Below are positions 44,572 through 53,333 of a stretch of DNA of 64,000 nucleotides, one piece after another (the stretch's first letter is position 1; every line of letters starts with the position of its first letter). Position numbers and translations under genes: made by a program. Source of the DNA: Ralstonia pickettii (GTDB taxonomy: Bacteria > Pseudomonadota > Gammaproteobacteria > Burkholderiales > Burkholderiaceae); the NCBI RefSeq assembly GCF_016466415.2, contig NZ_CP066771.1, positions 1,302,001-1,366,000 of the forward strand, in the 5' to 3' direction. The notes under the pieces were generated by a model. The model had not been told where the DNA came from. It did not search any database and saw only the letters and a list, made by a program, of their open reading frames with translations.

Positions 44572-44692
44572 TCGAACACTCGCGAGGCTGATTCTGCGCG
44601 GCCGCTGGCGGCGCAGGGCGCTGTAGGTGCGTGCGCGAAGAAAAATTTATCGAGGATAGCACGGGTCTCTACAACCGTGGGGCGAATTCCCG

Positions 44693-44698
44693 TATAAT
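44693..44698 (+). promoter_or_regulatory. guaB -10 element
   Basis: A perfect TATAAT lies 28 bases before the guaB ATG. No good -35 hexamer is seen at 16-18 bases, so either a weak promoter or activator dependence is likely. Confidence 0.5.
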
Positions 44699-44725
44699 CC
44701 GATTTTGCGCCTAGAGGAAATTGCT

Positions 44726-46189
44726 ATGCGTCTTGTCCAGAAAGCACTCACGTTCGATGATGTGCTGCTCGTCCCGGCCTACTCGGCCGTCCTGCCCCGC
44801 GATACGTCCCTTCGCACCAAGCTCACCCGTTCGATCGAACTCGCCATTCCGCTCGTCTCCGCCGCCATGGATACGGTCACGGAAGCACGGCTTGCTATCG
44901 CCATGGCCCAGCAAGGTGGCATCGGTATCGTCCACAAGAACCTGAAGCCCGAAGAACAGGCGCGCGAAGTCGCCAAGGTCAAGCGCTTTGAATCGGGTGT
45001 GCTGCGCGACCCGATCACCATCGGTCCGGACATGAAGATCCGCGACGTGATGGCGCTGTCGGCCCAGCACGGCATCTCGGGTTTCCCGGTGCTGGAAGGC
45101 AAGAAGGTGGTGGGCATCATCACCAACCGCGATCTGCGTTTCGAAGAAGAACTGGACGCCCCGGTGCGCGCCAAGATGACGCCGAGCGAGAAGCTCGTCA
45201 CCGTCAAGGAAGGCGCTTCGCTGGAAGAGGCCAAGCGTCTGATGAACAAGCACCGCCTCGAGCGTGTGCTGGTGGTGGGCGAGGCTTTCGAGCTGCGCGG
45301 CCTGATCACCGTCAAGGACATCCAGAAGGCCACCGAGTATCCGCTGGCGTCGAAGGACGAACGCGGTTCGCTGCGCGTGGGTGCGGCGGTGGGCGTGGGC
45401 CCGGATAACGATCTGCGTATCGATTTGCTGGTCAAGGCCGGCGTGGACGTCATCGTCGTCGATACCGCGCATGGCCACAGCCAGGGCGTGCTGAACCGCG
45501 TGCGCTGGATCAAGGACAACTACCCGCAGGTGCAGGTGATTGGCGGCAACATCGCCACGGGCGACGCTGCCCGGGCGCTGGTCGACCACGGCGCGGATGG
45601 CGTCAAGGTCGGCATTGGCCCGGGTTCGATCTGCACGACGCGGATTGTCGCTGGCGTGGGCGTGCCGCAGATCTTTGCCGTGTCGAATGTGGCCGAGGCG
45701 CTGAAGGGCACCGGCGTGCCGCTCATCGCTGACGGCGGTATCCGCTACTCGGGCGATGTGGCCAAGGCACTGGCTGCCGGCGCACACACCGTGATGATGG
45801 GCGGCATGTTTGCCGGCACGGACGAATCGCCGGGTGAGGTGTTCCTGTTCCAGGGGCGCTCGTACAAGAGCTACCGCGGCATGGGCTCGGTAGGCGCAAT
45901 GAAGGACGGCGCTGCCGACCGTTACTTCCAGGAAGACAACACCGCCAACGTCGACAAGCTGGTGCCCGAAGGTATCGAGGGCCGCGTGCCTTACAAGGGC
46001 TCCGCATTGCCGATCGTGCATCAACTCACTGGCGGCGTTCGTTCGTCGATGGGCTACTGCGGGTGCGCATCGATTGCCGAATGGCACGAGAAGGCGCAGT
46101 TTGTCGAGATCACCGCTGCCGGCATGAACGAATCGCACGTGCACGACGTGCAGATCACGAAGGAAGCGCCGAACTATCACCGCGACTGA
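44726..46189 (+). CDS. guaB: Inosine-5'-monophosphate dehydrogenase
   Basis: A 487-residue enzyme oxidising IMP to XMP, the committed step to GMP. The catalytic barrel is split by a CBS-domain pair (about residues 95-205, [20 protein letters not shown]). The active-site loop [17 protein letters not shown] holds the catalytic Cys, followed by [17 protein letters not shown] and the flap [16 protein letters not shown] 44726 has AGAGGA upstream; ATG 44705 would lie within 12 bases of the -10 element and is unlikely. Confidence 0.98.
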   Translation: MRLVQKALTFDDVLLVPAYSAVLPRDTSLRTKLTRSIELAIPLVSAAMDTVTEARLAIAMAQQGGIGIVHKNLKPEEQAREVAKVKRFESGVLRDPITIGPDMKIRDVMALSAQHGISGFPVLEGKKVVGIITNRDLRFEEELDAPVRAKMTPSEKLVTVKEGASLEEAKRLMNKHRLERVLVVGEAFELRGLITVKDIQKATEYPLASKDERGSLRVGAAVGVGPDNDLRIDLLVKAGVDVIVVDTAHGHSQGVLNRVRWIKDNYPQVQVIGGNIATGDAARALVDHGADGVKVGIGPGSICTTRIVAGVGVPQIFAVSNVAEALKGTGVPLIADGGIRYSGDVAKALAAGAHTVMMGGMFAGTDESPGEVFLFQGRSYKSYRGMGSVGAMKDGAADRYFQEDNTANVDKLVPEGIEGRVPYKGSALPIVHQLTGGVRSSMGYCGCASIAEWHEKAQFVEITAAGMNESHVHDVQITKEAPNYHRD

Positions 46190-46312
46190 TCGCTTCTCGA
46201 TCTTCGCATACAAGATAGAAGGCAAGCAGTACTGCCGCCGGGGTGCGCGGGCGCTCCGGCTGAATCAACCGGCGGCCGAAGCACGGGCGGCCGCCCGCAA
46301 CTGGAGACGATG

Positions 46313-46891
46313 ATGAAAGCGCTTTTGCGACTCGTTCTGTTTCTGGATGCGGCTGTCGCACTGTGCGTCGGTCTCGTCCTGCTGGCTTCACCCATGACGT
46401 CCATCTTCGGCGCGCTGCAATTGCCGCAGCCGGAGCCTGCGATGTACGGCCAGCTGCTCGGCGTCACGCTGATTGGTGTGGCTTGGCTGCTGTGGCACGC
46501 CACCGTCAATGGTCAACTGACGACCGCCGTGGCGCAGGTGGTCGGGCATGTGAACCTGGCGGTCGCCGTGCTGGTGATTGCCTGGCTGCTGTTCTTCCAC
46601 CTGCCGGTGGAGGGCGCCGGCCGCATCTGGCTGCCGACGTTTGCGGCGGTGCTGGCGGCGTTTTCCGCCGTGCAGATTCCCGCTTCGCGCCGCGTGCGCA
46701 CCAACGAGCGCGTGCGCGCACAGAAGGCCCGCGAAGACGCCGCGGCTGCGCGCGAACGCGAACGCGCAGAAAAGGCGCAGCGCAAAGAACCTGGCTACAT
46801 GCCGCCTCCGGGCTACGGCCCCGGCACTGAAGTCGACACGATTGCCGATTCCATTCCTCCAGAACATGCACGACAAAGTCCTCATCCTTGA
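46313..46891 (+). CDS. Small inner-membrane protein between guaB and guaA
   Basis: A 192-residue protein of no recognised family. Residues 1-130 hold four hydrophobic helices ([66 protein letters not shown]). A cytoplasmic Arg/Ala/Glu helix follows ([20 protein letters not shown]), then a Pro/Gly tail ([12 protein letters not shown]). ATG 46313 is six bases after GGAG; ATG 46310 is the alternative. Its 3' end overlaps the guaA start by 26 bases, so guaA translation may depend on it. Confidence 0.75.
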   Translation: MKALLRLVLFLDAAVALCVGLVLLASPMTSIFGALQLPQPEPAMYGQLLGVTLIGVAWLLWHATVNGQLTTAVAQVVGHVNLAVAVLVIAWLLFFHLPVEGAGRIWLPTFAAVLAAFSAVQIPASRRVRTNERVRAQKAREDAAAARERERAEKAQRKEPGYMPPPGYGPGTEVDTIADSIPPEHARQSPHP

Positions 46892-48485
46892 TTTCGGCTC
46901 GCAGGTCACGCAACTGATTGCGCGGCGCGTGCGTGAAGCACACGTCTATTGCGAAATCCATCCGAACGACGTGTCCGACGCCTTCGTGCGCGACTTCGCG
47001 CCCAAGGCGATCATCCTGTCCGGCAGCCACGCCAGCACGTACGAAGATCATCAACTGCGCGCCCCGCAGGCCGTGTGGGACCTGGGCGTGCCGGTGCTCG
47101 GCATCTGCTACGGCATGCAGACCATGGCCGTGCAGCTGGGCGGCAAGGTGGAGTGGAGCGACCACCGCGAATTCGGTTACGCCGAAGTGCGCGCCCATGG
47201 CCACACCCGCCTGCTCAAGGACATCCAGGACTTCGCCACGCCGGAAGGCCACGGCATGCTCAAGGTGTGGATGAGCCACGGCGACAAGGTTGCCGAGCTG
47301 CCCCCGGGCTTCAAGCTGCTGGCCTCGACGCCGAGCTGCCCGATTGCCGGCATGGCCGACGAGGCGCGCGGCTACTACGCCGTGCAGTTCCACCCGGAAG
47401 TCACGCACACCGTGCAGGGCCGTGCGATGCTCGAGCGCTTCGTGCTGGAGATCGCTGGCGCCAAGCCCGACTGGGTCATGCGCGATCACATCGACGAGGC
47501 CGTCAAGGCGATCCGCGAGCAGGTGGGCGATGAAGAGGTGATCCTCGGGCTGTCGGGCGGCGTCGATTCGTCGGTGGCTGCAGCATTGATCCACCGCGCC
47601 ATTGGCGACCAGCTGACCTGCGTGTTTGTCGACCACGGGCTGCTGCGTCTGGACGAAGGCAAGATGGTGATGGACATGTTCGCCGGCCGCCTGCACGCCA
47701 AGGTCGTGCACGTGGATGCGTCCGAGCAGTTCCTTGGCCATCTGGCTGGCGTGACTGACCCCGAAGCCAAGCGCAAGATCATCGGCCGCGAGTTCGTTGA
47801 GGTATTCCAGGCGGAAGCCAAGAAACTCAGCAACGCCAAGTGGCTGGCGCAGGGCACGATCTACCCGGACGTGGTGGAATCGGGCGGCACCAAGACCAAG
47901 AAGGCAACGACGATCAAGAGCCACCACAACGTGGGCGGCCTGCCGGAAACGCTCGGCCTGAAGTTGCTCGAACCGCTGCGCGATCTGTTCAAGGATGAAG
48001 TGCGCGAGCTGGGTGTGGCGCTGGGCCTGCCGCACGAGATGGTGTATCGCCATCCGTTCCCGGGACCGGGTCTGGGCGTGCGCATTCTGGGTGAGGTCAA
48101 GCGTGAATATGCAGACCTGCTGCGCCGTGCCGATGCCATCTTCATCGAAGAGCTGCGCGGCACGAAGGCCACGGCGCAGGATGCGTCTGCTGGCCTGTGC
48201 GGCGAAGGCGATGTTGGCAAGAGCTGGTACGACCTGACCAGCCAGGCGTTTGCGGTGTTCCTGCCGATCAAGTCCGTCGGCGTGATGGGCGATGGCCGCA
48301 CATACGACTACGTGACGGCGCTGCGTGCAGTGCAGACCACCGACTTCATGACCGCACATTGGGCGCATCTGCCGTACACGCTGCTGGGCCGCGTGTCGAA
48401 CCGCATCATCAACGAGGTGCGTGGTTTGAGCCGGGTCGTGTACGACGTGTCGGGCAAGCCGCCTGCGACGATTGAGTGGGAGTGA
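46866..48485 (+). CDS. guaA: GMP synthase (glutamine-hydrolysing)
   Basis: A 539-residue enzyme making GMP from XMP. The N-terminal class I glutamine amidotransferase has catalytic Cys in [10 protein letters not shown] and His/Glu in [10 protein letters not shown]. The ATP-pyrophosphatase domain has the P-loop [15 protein letters not shown]. The C-terminal dimerisation domain holds [17 protein letters not shown] and ends [24 protein letters not shown], the standard terminus. ATG 46866 lies inside the upstream membrane protein gene. Confidence 0.98.
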   Translation: MHDKVLILDFGSQVTQLIARRVREAHVYCEIHPNDVSDAFVRDFAPKAIILSGSHASTYEDHQLRAPQAVWDLGVPVLGICYGMQTMAVQLGGKVEWSDHREFGYAEVRAHGHTRLLKDIQDFATPEGHGMLKVWMSHGDKVAELPPGFKLLASTPSCPIAGMADEARGYYAVQFHPEVTHTVQGRAMLERFVLEIAGAKPDWVMRDHIDEAVKAIREQVGDEEVILGLSGGVDSSVAAALIHRAIGDQLTCVFVDHGLLRLDEGKMVMDMFAGRLHAKVVHVDASEQFLGHLAGVTDPEAKRKIIGREFVEVFQAEAKKLSNAKWLAQGTIYPDVVESGGTKTKKATTIKSHHNVGGLPETLGLKLLEPLRDLFKDEVRELGVALGLPHEMVYRHPFPGPGLGVRILGEVKREYADLLRRADAIFIEELRGTKATAQDASAGLCGEGDVGKSWYDLTSQAFAVFLPIKSVGVMGDGRTYDYVTALRAVQTTDFMTAHWAHLPYTLLGRVSNRIINEVRGLSRVVYDVSGKPPATIEWE

Positions 48486-48507
48486 GGTTCACCTCCCAAG
48501 TCAGAAG

Positions 48508-48533
48508 AAGCCCGCGTTATGCGGGCTTTTTTT
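48508..48533 (+). terminator. Intrinsic terminator after guaA
   Basis: AAGCCCGC, loop GTTAT, GCGGGCTT, within a run of seven T. Confidence 0.92.
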
Positions 48534-48586
48534 CGTCCTTATAGTTGGCTATCCAGTGTCTGCCAAAAAGCTACCCCGAACGGCGT

Positions 48587-48799
48587 CTACGCCTCCAGTG
48601 ACCAGCCTTGGTTGTCCACGTTCTTTTCGTCGCGATAGACCCATCGCGCACCGCATGTGGGACACGAGAACGTGCTGACGGTGATTGCGCGCGCGGAGGG
48701 CGATTTGATGCGTTGCGTGTCGGTGATTCTGAGCAAAGCATGGCCTGGCGCGCCGCGTCTATGGAGTTCGATTGCGGCGCAAGCCGAGCAGAGTGTCAT
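48587..48799 (-). CDS. Zinc-ribbon microprotein
   Basis: A 70-residue protein with two CxxC knuckles: CSAC at residues 4-7 and CPTC at 46-49 (TFSCPTCGARWVYRD), a rubredoxin/zinc-ribbon layout with a 38-residue spacer. The second knuckle and the following aromatic WVYRD are typical of zinc ribbons. A GAGAG run lies upstream of ATG 48799. It is convergent with guaA and isolated from other leftward genes. The function is unknown; nucleic acid binding is possible but not shown. It could be missed by gene finders because of its size. Confidence 0.65.
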   Translation of the reverse strand: MTLCSACAAIELHRRGAPGHALLRITDTQRIKSPSARAITVSTFSCPTCGARWVYRDEKNVDNQGWSLEA

Positions 48800-48896
48800 G
48801 CCGATGGTTCTCTCAAGAGCGCATGCCCACTGTGGCGTGCTGACTCAGCGGTGGGGTGCGGGGTAGGTCAATGGTGGCAGATTATCTAATTATTTG

Positions 48897-48925
48897 TTGA
48901 CGCGGGTCTGAAATGTCTGTAGAAA
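48897..48925 (+). promoter_or_regulatory. Cold-shock gene promoter
   Basis: TTGACG (48897-48902), a 17-base spacer, TAGAAA (48920-48925). It implies a 5' untranslated region of about 135 bases, the usual design for cold-shock genes. Confidence 0.6.
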
Positions 48926-48931
48926 CCATCT

Positions 48932-49066
48932 TCGCAGGATCTTCAAGCAGTTACTCCGATGTTCTGGGTTGTCACGCCAAGCGGTGCTTCCTTTGCTCCA
49001 TGTTTCTTCCTTGATTGTCGTGCCTGGTGAGCACAGGCTCATGCAGAACTTTTTAGGATATCCAAC
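48932..49066 (+). other. Long 5' leader of the cold-shock gene
   Basis: About 135 bases without a supported gene and less GC-rich than the surroundings. It ends TTTTTAGGATATCCAAC before the ATG; AGGA is the ribosome binding site. Long csp leaders act as cold-responsive RNA switches in E. coli; a similar role here is an inference. Confidence 0.4.
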
Positions 49067-49270
49067 ATGGAAACCGGCACAGTAAAGTGGTTCAACGACT
49101 CCAAGGGCTTCGGCTTCATCACCCCGGACGCAGGCGGCAACGATCTCTTCGCTCACTTCTCTGAAGTTCAGGGCAACGGGTTCAAGTCCCTCCAAGAGGG
49201 TCAGAAGGTGCGCTACGTTGCAGGCGTTGGCCAAAAGGGCCCGGCTGCCACGAAGATCGAAGCGATCTGA
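49067..49270 (+). CDS. Cold-shock domain protein
   Basis: A 67-residue OB-fold nucleic acid chaperone. It has RNP1 in [10 protein letters not shown] and an RNP2-like DLFAHFSEV (the usual form is VFVHF). It starts [17 protein letters not shown]. The last strand ([20 protein letters not shown]) is divergent from the common GPKGxQA-N form. It stands alone behind its own promoter and before a strong terminator. Confidence 0.95.
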   Translation: METGTVKWFNDSKGFGFITPDAGGNDLFAHFSEVQGNGFKSLQEGQKVRYVAGVGQKGPAATKIEAI

Positions 49271-49288
49271 TCGGTCGCATCTGCCAAG

Positions 49289-49317
49289 AAAAAACCCCGC
49301 ACTGCGGGGTTTTTTTT
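49289..49317 (+). terminator. Intrinsic terminator of the cold-shock gene
   Basis: An A run, CCCCGC, a 3-base loop ACT, GCGGGG and eight T. The A run lets it also work leftward for transcripts of the beta-propeller gene. The rest of the 49318-49439 gap shows no feature. Confidence 0.92.
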
Positions 49318-49439
49318 CGTAGCAACATTAAGGTGTCCAAGACGCACTTTGCCGCAGCGTCTGAGGCTCTTGCGGCAGCAGATGAATCTGCTGCGGCATC
49401 ACATAAACGGCAACCGCTGCCGAAAGCCCCGTAGCGCGC

Positions 49440-50084
49440 CTATGCCGCCTGCTTGCGGGGGCGTCGCACCGCGCGAATCTTCCCGGTGGTTCCGCCGCCG
49501 CAGAAGAACTGATCGGCGCCATCCGACTCGAGACCCGACACGTTCATGCCGGCCGGCATGTCAAGCTGCTCCAGCACTTCACCGGTTTGCGGATCGATGT
49601 GCCGCACCTCGCTCGTATCGCCTTCCCAAGTGCCGTGCCAGAGCTCACCGTCGACCCACGTGACGCCGGTAACGAACCGGTTGGATTCGATGGTGCGCAA
49701 TACCTTGCCGGTGTCCGGATCGATCTGGCGGATCTTGCGCTCGCGGTAGTGGCCGACCCACAGCGTGCCTTCGGCCCAGGCGAGGCCCGAGTCTCCGCCC
49801 GCGCCCGGCGCCGGAATCGTGGCGAGCACGGTGCCCGTTTGCGGGTCGATTTTCTGGATGCGGTCTTCGGCAATCTGGAACAGGTGCCGCCCATCGAACG
49901 CGGTCCCGGCATGGGCCGGTACATCGATGGAGCGCTGTGTCTTGCCGCTGTCGGGGTCGAGTTCCTTCAGCTGACCGCCGGCAGCAAACCAGACGTGCCG
50001 ACCATCGTAGGTCACGCCGCCGACGTTCTCTGCGCCAGGGAAGGGGCCGTATTCGCGCACGACTTCGGCGGTGAATCGTTTCAT
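49440..50084 (-). CDS. Beta-propeller (PQQ/YncE-like) protein
   Basis: A 214-residue protein built from four clear blades sharing an IDPDTGKVLxTI core (KELDPDSGKTQRSI, QKIDPQTGTVLATI, RQIDPDTGKVLRTI, RHIDPQTGEVLEQL) alternating with GVTYDGRHVWFAAGG-type strands. No signal peptide is seen, so it is probably cytoplasmic. Such proteins are often labelled glutamine cyclotransferase or quinoprotein-like; no catalytic residues could be assigned. Short for a closed propeller, so it may dimerise. It lies 36 bases upstream of the end of the regulator gene on the same strand. Confidence 0.72.
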   Translation of the reverse strand: MKRFTAEVVREYGPFPGAENVGGVTYDGRHVWFAAGGQLKELDPDSGKTQRSIDVPAHAGTAFDGRHLFQIAEDRIQKIDPQTGTVLATIPAPGAGGDSGLAWAEGTLWVGHYRERKIRQIDPDTGKVLRTIESNRFVTGVTWVDGELWHGTWEGDTSEVRHIDPQTGEVLEQLDMPAGMNVSGLESDGADQFFCGGGTTGKIRAVRRPRKQAA

Positions 50085-50120
50085 GTGGGGCTCGCTGGAT
50101 TCGGTTACGCAGTCTTCATC

Positions 50121-51341
50121 CTAGTCACTTGGCAGCGGGGCAGGGAGTAACAAGGTGGTCGCGAATCCGGGTAACGGCGGCGTCACCCACCGGCGCGCGC
50201 GCCCGCGTCCGAAGGACTGCACCTTGCCGGCGGCCGCCAGTGCATCGAGCGCGCGTTGTACGGTGCGCTGGCTGGCGCCGAGCGCAAGTGCCAGTGCAGA
50301 GCTGGACCACGATTCCCCGTCGGCGAGACACGCCAGCACGGCGGCGTATTGCTCGGCCACAGGCTGGGCGAGCACGACTACGGCTTGGGCCGCGTGAGGC
50401 TGCAATGCGAATCCGTGCCGGGTCGCCTTGATCGTGCCCAACGCACCAAGTGCTGTGCGCAAACGGCCGATCTCCACGCGCAGCCGCACGCGGTGTGATT
50501 CGTCGGGGTGCCGGGTGCGGAATGCGCGCGCGATGAGGGCGTCTCGGGCCTCGTCTTCTGGCCACGCTTCGGCCAGTGCCCGCGCCAGCGTGAACAGCAC
50601 AGGCCGCGTGGCAAGCGGGACGATCGTATCGGTCTGCCGAATGGCGAGTCGGCATGCATCCACCACCAGCGCGTCCGATGCAAAGAGGGCTTCGACATCA
50701 TCAAGGCGCAGCACGCGCTCTTCGCCGCGCGAGATGAGGCGCGCAGCCGGTGCATTCAAGGCCAGGGCGGCGCGTTCGGCTTCGGCGGTGAGCGTCGGGA
50801 TGCCGGCCTGGCGTGCTGCGCGTTCGGCATCGCTCAATGCTGCGCGTGCGGCGCCGGTCTGCAAACGTCGGATCGCAATGCCCGCGACGACAAGCGCATG
50901 CGCCGCCTGCAAGGCCGGAGGAAGAGGCGCCGGCGTCAGCGCGGCGAGCGCGGCTTCTGCATCGTCCAGGCGGCCGATCAGCAGCAGGCGACGGATGCTG
51001 AGATACCGCGCGTGTGCGGCATTGACGTGGTCGCCGTGCGCCTCGAGCGTGGCGCATGCCGTGTGGAGGGTTTTGGCGGGCCAGCCAAGATCGCGCGAGG
51101 CGAGGGCGACTTCGGCTTCCGCGACGATGCAGCGTGCGCGTGCCACGGCCTCGCGTGCGCCGAATGCACGGGCCGCGCGACGCAGCAGGAGCTTGGCGCG
51201 TGCCAGGTCACCGAGCTGGGCCATGGCGATGCCACGCAGAGCCAGCGCGGCGGCATCGTCGCGCAGAGCGACGCGGTTCAGCGCTCCGAATGGGTCACCG
51301 GCGGCGAGTGCGCGGGCTGCAGCCGTGATCAATGAATCCAT
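50121..51341 (-). CDS. TPR-like/winged-helix transcriptional regulator
   Basis: A 406-residue Ala-rich protein. Residues 1-240 look like helical tetratricopeptide-type repeats (ALALRGIAMAQLGDLARAKLLLRRAARAF; ALSDAERAARQAG). Residues about 290-325 resemble an OmpR-type segment (VRLRVEIGRLRTALGALGTIKATRHGFAL). Residues 335-395 form a winged helix (SSSALALALGASQRTVQRALDALAAAGKVQSFGRGRARRW). It is divergent from the DUF899-DUF2182 pair with 86 bases between, so it likely controls them. The ligand is unknown. Confidence 0.75.
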   Translation of the reverse strand: MDSLITAAARALAAGDPFGALNRVALRDDAAALALRGIAMAQLGDLARAKLLLRRAARAFGAREAVARARCIVAEAEVALASRDLGWPAKTLHTACATLEAHGDHVNAAHARYLSIRRLLLIGRLDDAEAALAALTPAPLPPALQAAHALVVAGIAIRRLQTGAARAALSDAERAARQAGIPTLTAEAERAALALNAPAARLISRGEERVLRLDDVEALFASDALVVDACRLAIRQTDTIVPLATRPVLFTLARALAEAWPEDEARDALIARAFRTRHPDESHRVRLRVEIGRLRTALGALGTIKATRHGFALQPHAAQAVVVLAQPVAEQYAAVLACLADGESWSSSALALALGASQRTVQRALDALAAAGKVQSFGRGRARRWVTPPLPGFATTLLLPAPLPSD

Positions 51342-51427
51342 TCGAATCCCGCCACACTTGTCACTCCCGCCGTTTGAGGTCGGCGCCTAATCTAGCACAC
51401 GACCACTCACCCAAAACGGAGGCAAGC

Positions 51428-52198
51428 ATGAGTGCAACACACCCCACAGCAACCCGCGCAACCTGGCTGGCAGAGCGCATTGAACTGCTCAAGGCCGAGA
51501 AGGAACTGACGCGCCGCAGCGATGAACTCGCGCGCCGCCGGCAGGCACTGCCGTGGGTTCGCATCGACAAAAGCTATCGCTTTGAAACCGAGAACGGCAG
51601 CGCCTCGCTGGCCGATCTGTTTGGCGGCCGCTCGCAACTGCTGGTCTATCACTTCATGTTCGGGCCGGACTACAAGGCGGGCTGCCCCTCGTGCTCGATG
51701 ATTGCCGATGGCTTTGATGGCTTCGTCACGCATCTGGCGAACCACGACGTGACGCTGATGGCGGTGTCGCGCGGGCCACTGGCCAAGCTGCTGGAGTACC
51801 GGGAGCGGATGAGCTGGAGCTTTCCGTGGGTATCGTCGGTGGGGAGCGATTTCAACTACGACTTTAACGTCTCGATCACGGAAGACCAGCAGCGCGCCGG
51901 CAGCGCCGACTACAACTACGTGCGCGGCAGCCACGTGATGGATGCATCCGACTTGCCCGAACCCGTGCAGCAGTTCGCCAGCATGTGCGGCACCGATGCG
52001 CCCACCTACGTGCGCGACCGGCCCGGCATGAGCGCGTTCATGCTGGAAGATGGCGTCGTGTATCACACGTATTCCACCTACGCGCGCGGGCTCGACGGCT
52101 TGTGGGGCGCATACCAGTGGCTGGACCGCGCGCCGCTGGGCCGCAACGAAACCTGTGTCTGGTGGCGTCGCCATGACGAATACGCTCAGCAGCGTTGA
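51428..52198 (+). CDS. DUF899 thioredoxin-like protein
   Basis: A 256-residue cytoplasmic protein of the DUF899 family, a thioredoxin-fold group. The CxxC-type site is in YKAGCPSCSMIADGFDG, preceded by the FGGRSQLLVYHFMFGPDY strand and followed by HDVTLMAVSRGPLAKLLEY. It ends in the conserved aromatic block GLWGAYQWLDRAPLGR plus a WWRRHDEY tail. The function is unknown in the literature I recall. ACGGAGG is the ribosome binding site for ATG 51428. It overlaps the DUF2182 gene by 26 bases. Confidence 0.85.
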   Translation: MSATHPTATRATWLAERIELLKAEKELTRRSDELARRRQALPWVRIDKSYRFETENGSASLADLFGGRSQLLVYHFMFGPDYKAGCPSCSMIADGFDGFVTHLANHDVTLMAVSRGPLAKLLEYRERMSWSFPWVSSVGSDFNYDFNVSITEDQQRAGSADYNYVRGSHVMDASDLPEPVQQFASMCGTDAPTYVRDRPGMSAFMLEDGVVYHTYSTYARGLDGLWGAYQWLDRAPLGRNETCVWWRRHDEYAQQR

Positions 52199-52943
52199 GC
52201 TGCCGCGCGAGCATGCATTGTCCGAGCGCGGCTTTCTGGCCGTCTCGGCATTGCTGTTCATCGCCAGCACGGCGGCGACGGTGGCATGGTGCAACGCCAT
52301 GCCGGCCATGAGCGAGATGCCGATGGCCTGGATGCCGATGTGCGGTCAGACATGGTGGGGCTTTGCTGCGTCCTTCATTGGCATGTGGACGGTGATGATG
52401 GCCGCGATGATGCTGCCGTCATTGCTGCCGACGCTGCGGCAGTATCGCGGTGCGCTGCACCTGGCAGGCAAACCGAACGTTGATACGCAGACGGCGTTGG
52501 CAGGCGCGGGATACTTCGCGGTATGGACGCTGATCGGCGTGATGGTCTTTGCGCTGGGCGCGGCGTTGGCACAGTTCGAAATGACATGGCCTGTTGTGGC
52601 ACGCGTGGCGCCGCTTGCCAGAGGCGCGGTGGTTCTTGCGGCGGGCGCACTGCAGTTCAGCGCATGGAAGGCGCGCCAGCGTGCATGGTGCCGCGTAGCT
52701 CAGGCGCCTGGCTGTGCATGGCGATTTGGCTTGGACCTTGGCGTGCGCTGTGCCGCTTCGTGCGCCGGCCTGACGGCCATCCTGTTGGTGACCGGCGTGA
52801 TGGACGTGCGTGCAATGGTGGCCGTGTCAGCGGCGATTACGCTCGAGCGCTTGGCGCCTGCGGGGCAGCGCGTGGCCCGCTGTATTGGCGCTGCTGCCGT
52901 CGGGGCAGGATTGCTCTTGATGTTGCGTGCCACGTTGCCCTGA
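52173..52943 (+). CDS. DUF2182 Met-rich membrane protein
   Basis: A 256-residue inner-membrane protein with six or so helices. A Met-rich periplasmic stretch follows helix 1 (MPAMSEMPMAWMPMCG, about residues 40-56), and a second is in helix 2 (MWTVMMAAMMLPSLLP). Cys residues recur near the helix ends (CRVAQAPGC, RCAASCAG). Met/Cys clusters suggest binding of a soft metal such as copper, which is an inference. ATG 52173 is inside the DUF899 gene, so the two are coupled. Confidence 0.82.
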   Translation: MTNTLSSVELPREHALSERGFLAVSALLFIASTAATVAWCNAMPAMSEMPMAWMPMCGQTWWGFAASFIGMWTVMMAAMMLPSLLPTLRQYRGALHLAGKPNVDTQTALAGAGYFAVWTLIGVMVFALGAALAQFEMTWPVVARVAPLARGAVVLAAGALQFSAWKARQRAWCRVAQAPGCAWRFGLDLGVRCAASCAGLTAILLVTGVMDVRAMVAVSAAITLERLAPAGQRVARCIGAAAVGAGLLLMLRATLP

Positions 52944-52962
52944 GGCGTCCTCAACACACGAC

Positions 52963-53250
52963 TTACATCACCGCGCCAAGCTGCCACGGGACGAACTCGT
53001 TGTCGCCCAGACCATTGAGTTCGCTCTTGGTGCGCGTGCCGGAGGCCGTGGCCAGCATCAGCTGGAACAGCGCCTCGCCGGCTTGCGCGATGCTCAGGCG
53101 GCCATCAACGATGCCGCCGCAGTCGTAGTCCATGTCGAGTTCCATGTGCCGATAGAGCGTGCTTTTGGTCGCAAGCTTCAAGGAGGGCACCGGCTTGCAG
53201 CCGTAGGTGGACCCGCGGCCCGTTGTGAAGCAGATCAGGTTGGCGCCATC
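52963..53250 (-). pseudogene. C-terminal remnant of an altronate/galactarate dehydratase (UxaA/GarD family)
   Basis: About 95 residues matching only the C-terminal end of UxaA-family dehydratases: GANLICFTTGRGSTYGCKP, then SLKLATKS, YRHMELDMDYDCGGIVDG, and GDNEFVPWQLGAVM at the stop. Full-length members are about 500 residues. Upstream of roughly 53250 the similarity ends abruptly at the tcyP promoter region, with no start signal. This looks like a deletion that removed the N-terminal four fifths and brought tcyP next to the remnant. Confidence 0.8.
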
Positions 53251-53333
53251 CGTTCCATGCCTCGGCAACCTTCGTGCAACTGGCGTAAGATGCCCGCTCG
53301 ATTTTCGATCGCTGCGTGCGGCATCCAAGCAAC

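Noticed and set aside
46506-48368. 620-codon leftward open frame opposite guaA
   Set aside because: Shadow of guaA and the upstream membrane gene; no domain recognised.
48890-49234. 114-codon leftward open frame opposite the cold-shock gene and its leader
   Set aside because: Half of it is antisense to the cold-shock gene and the rest lies in its leader; no homology or ribosome binding site support.
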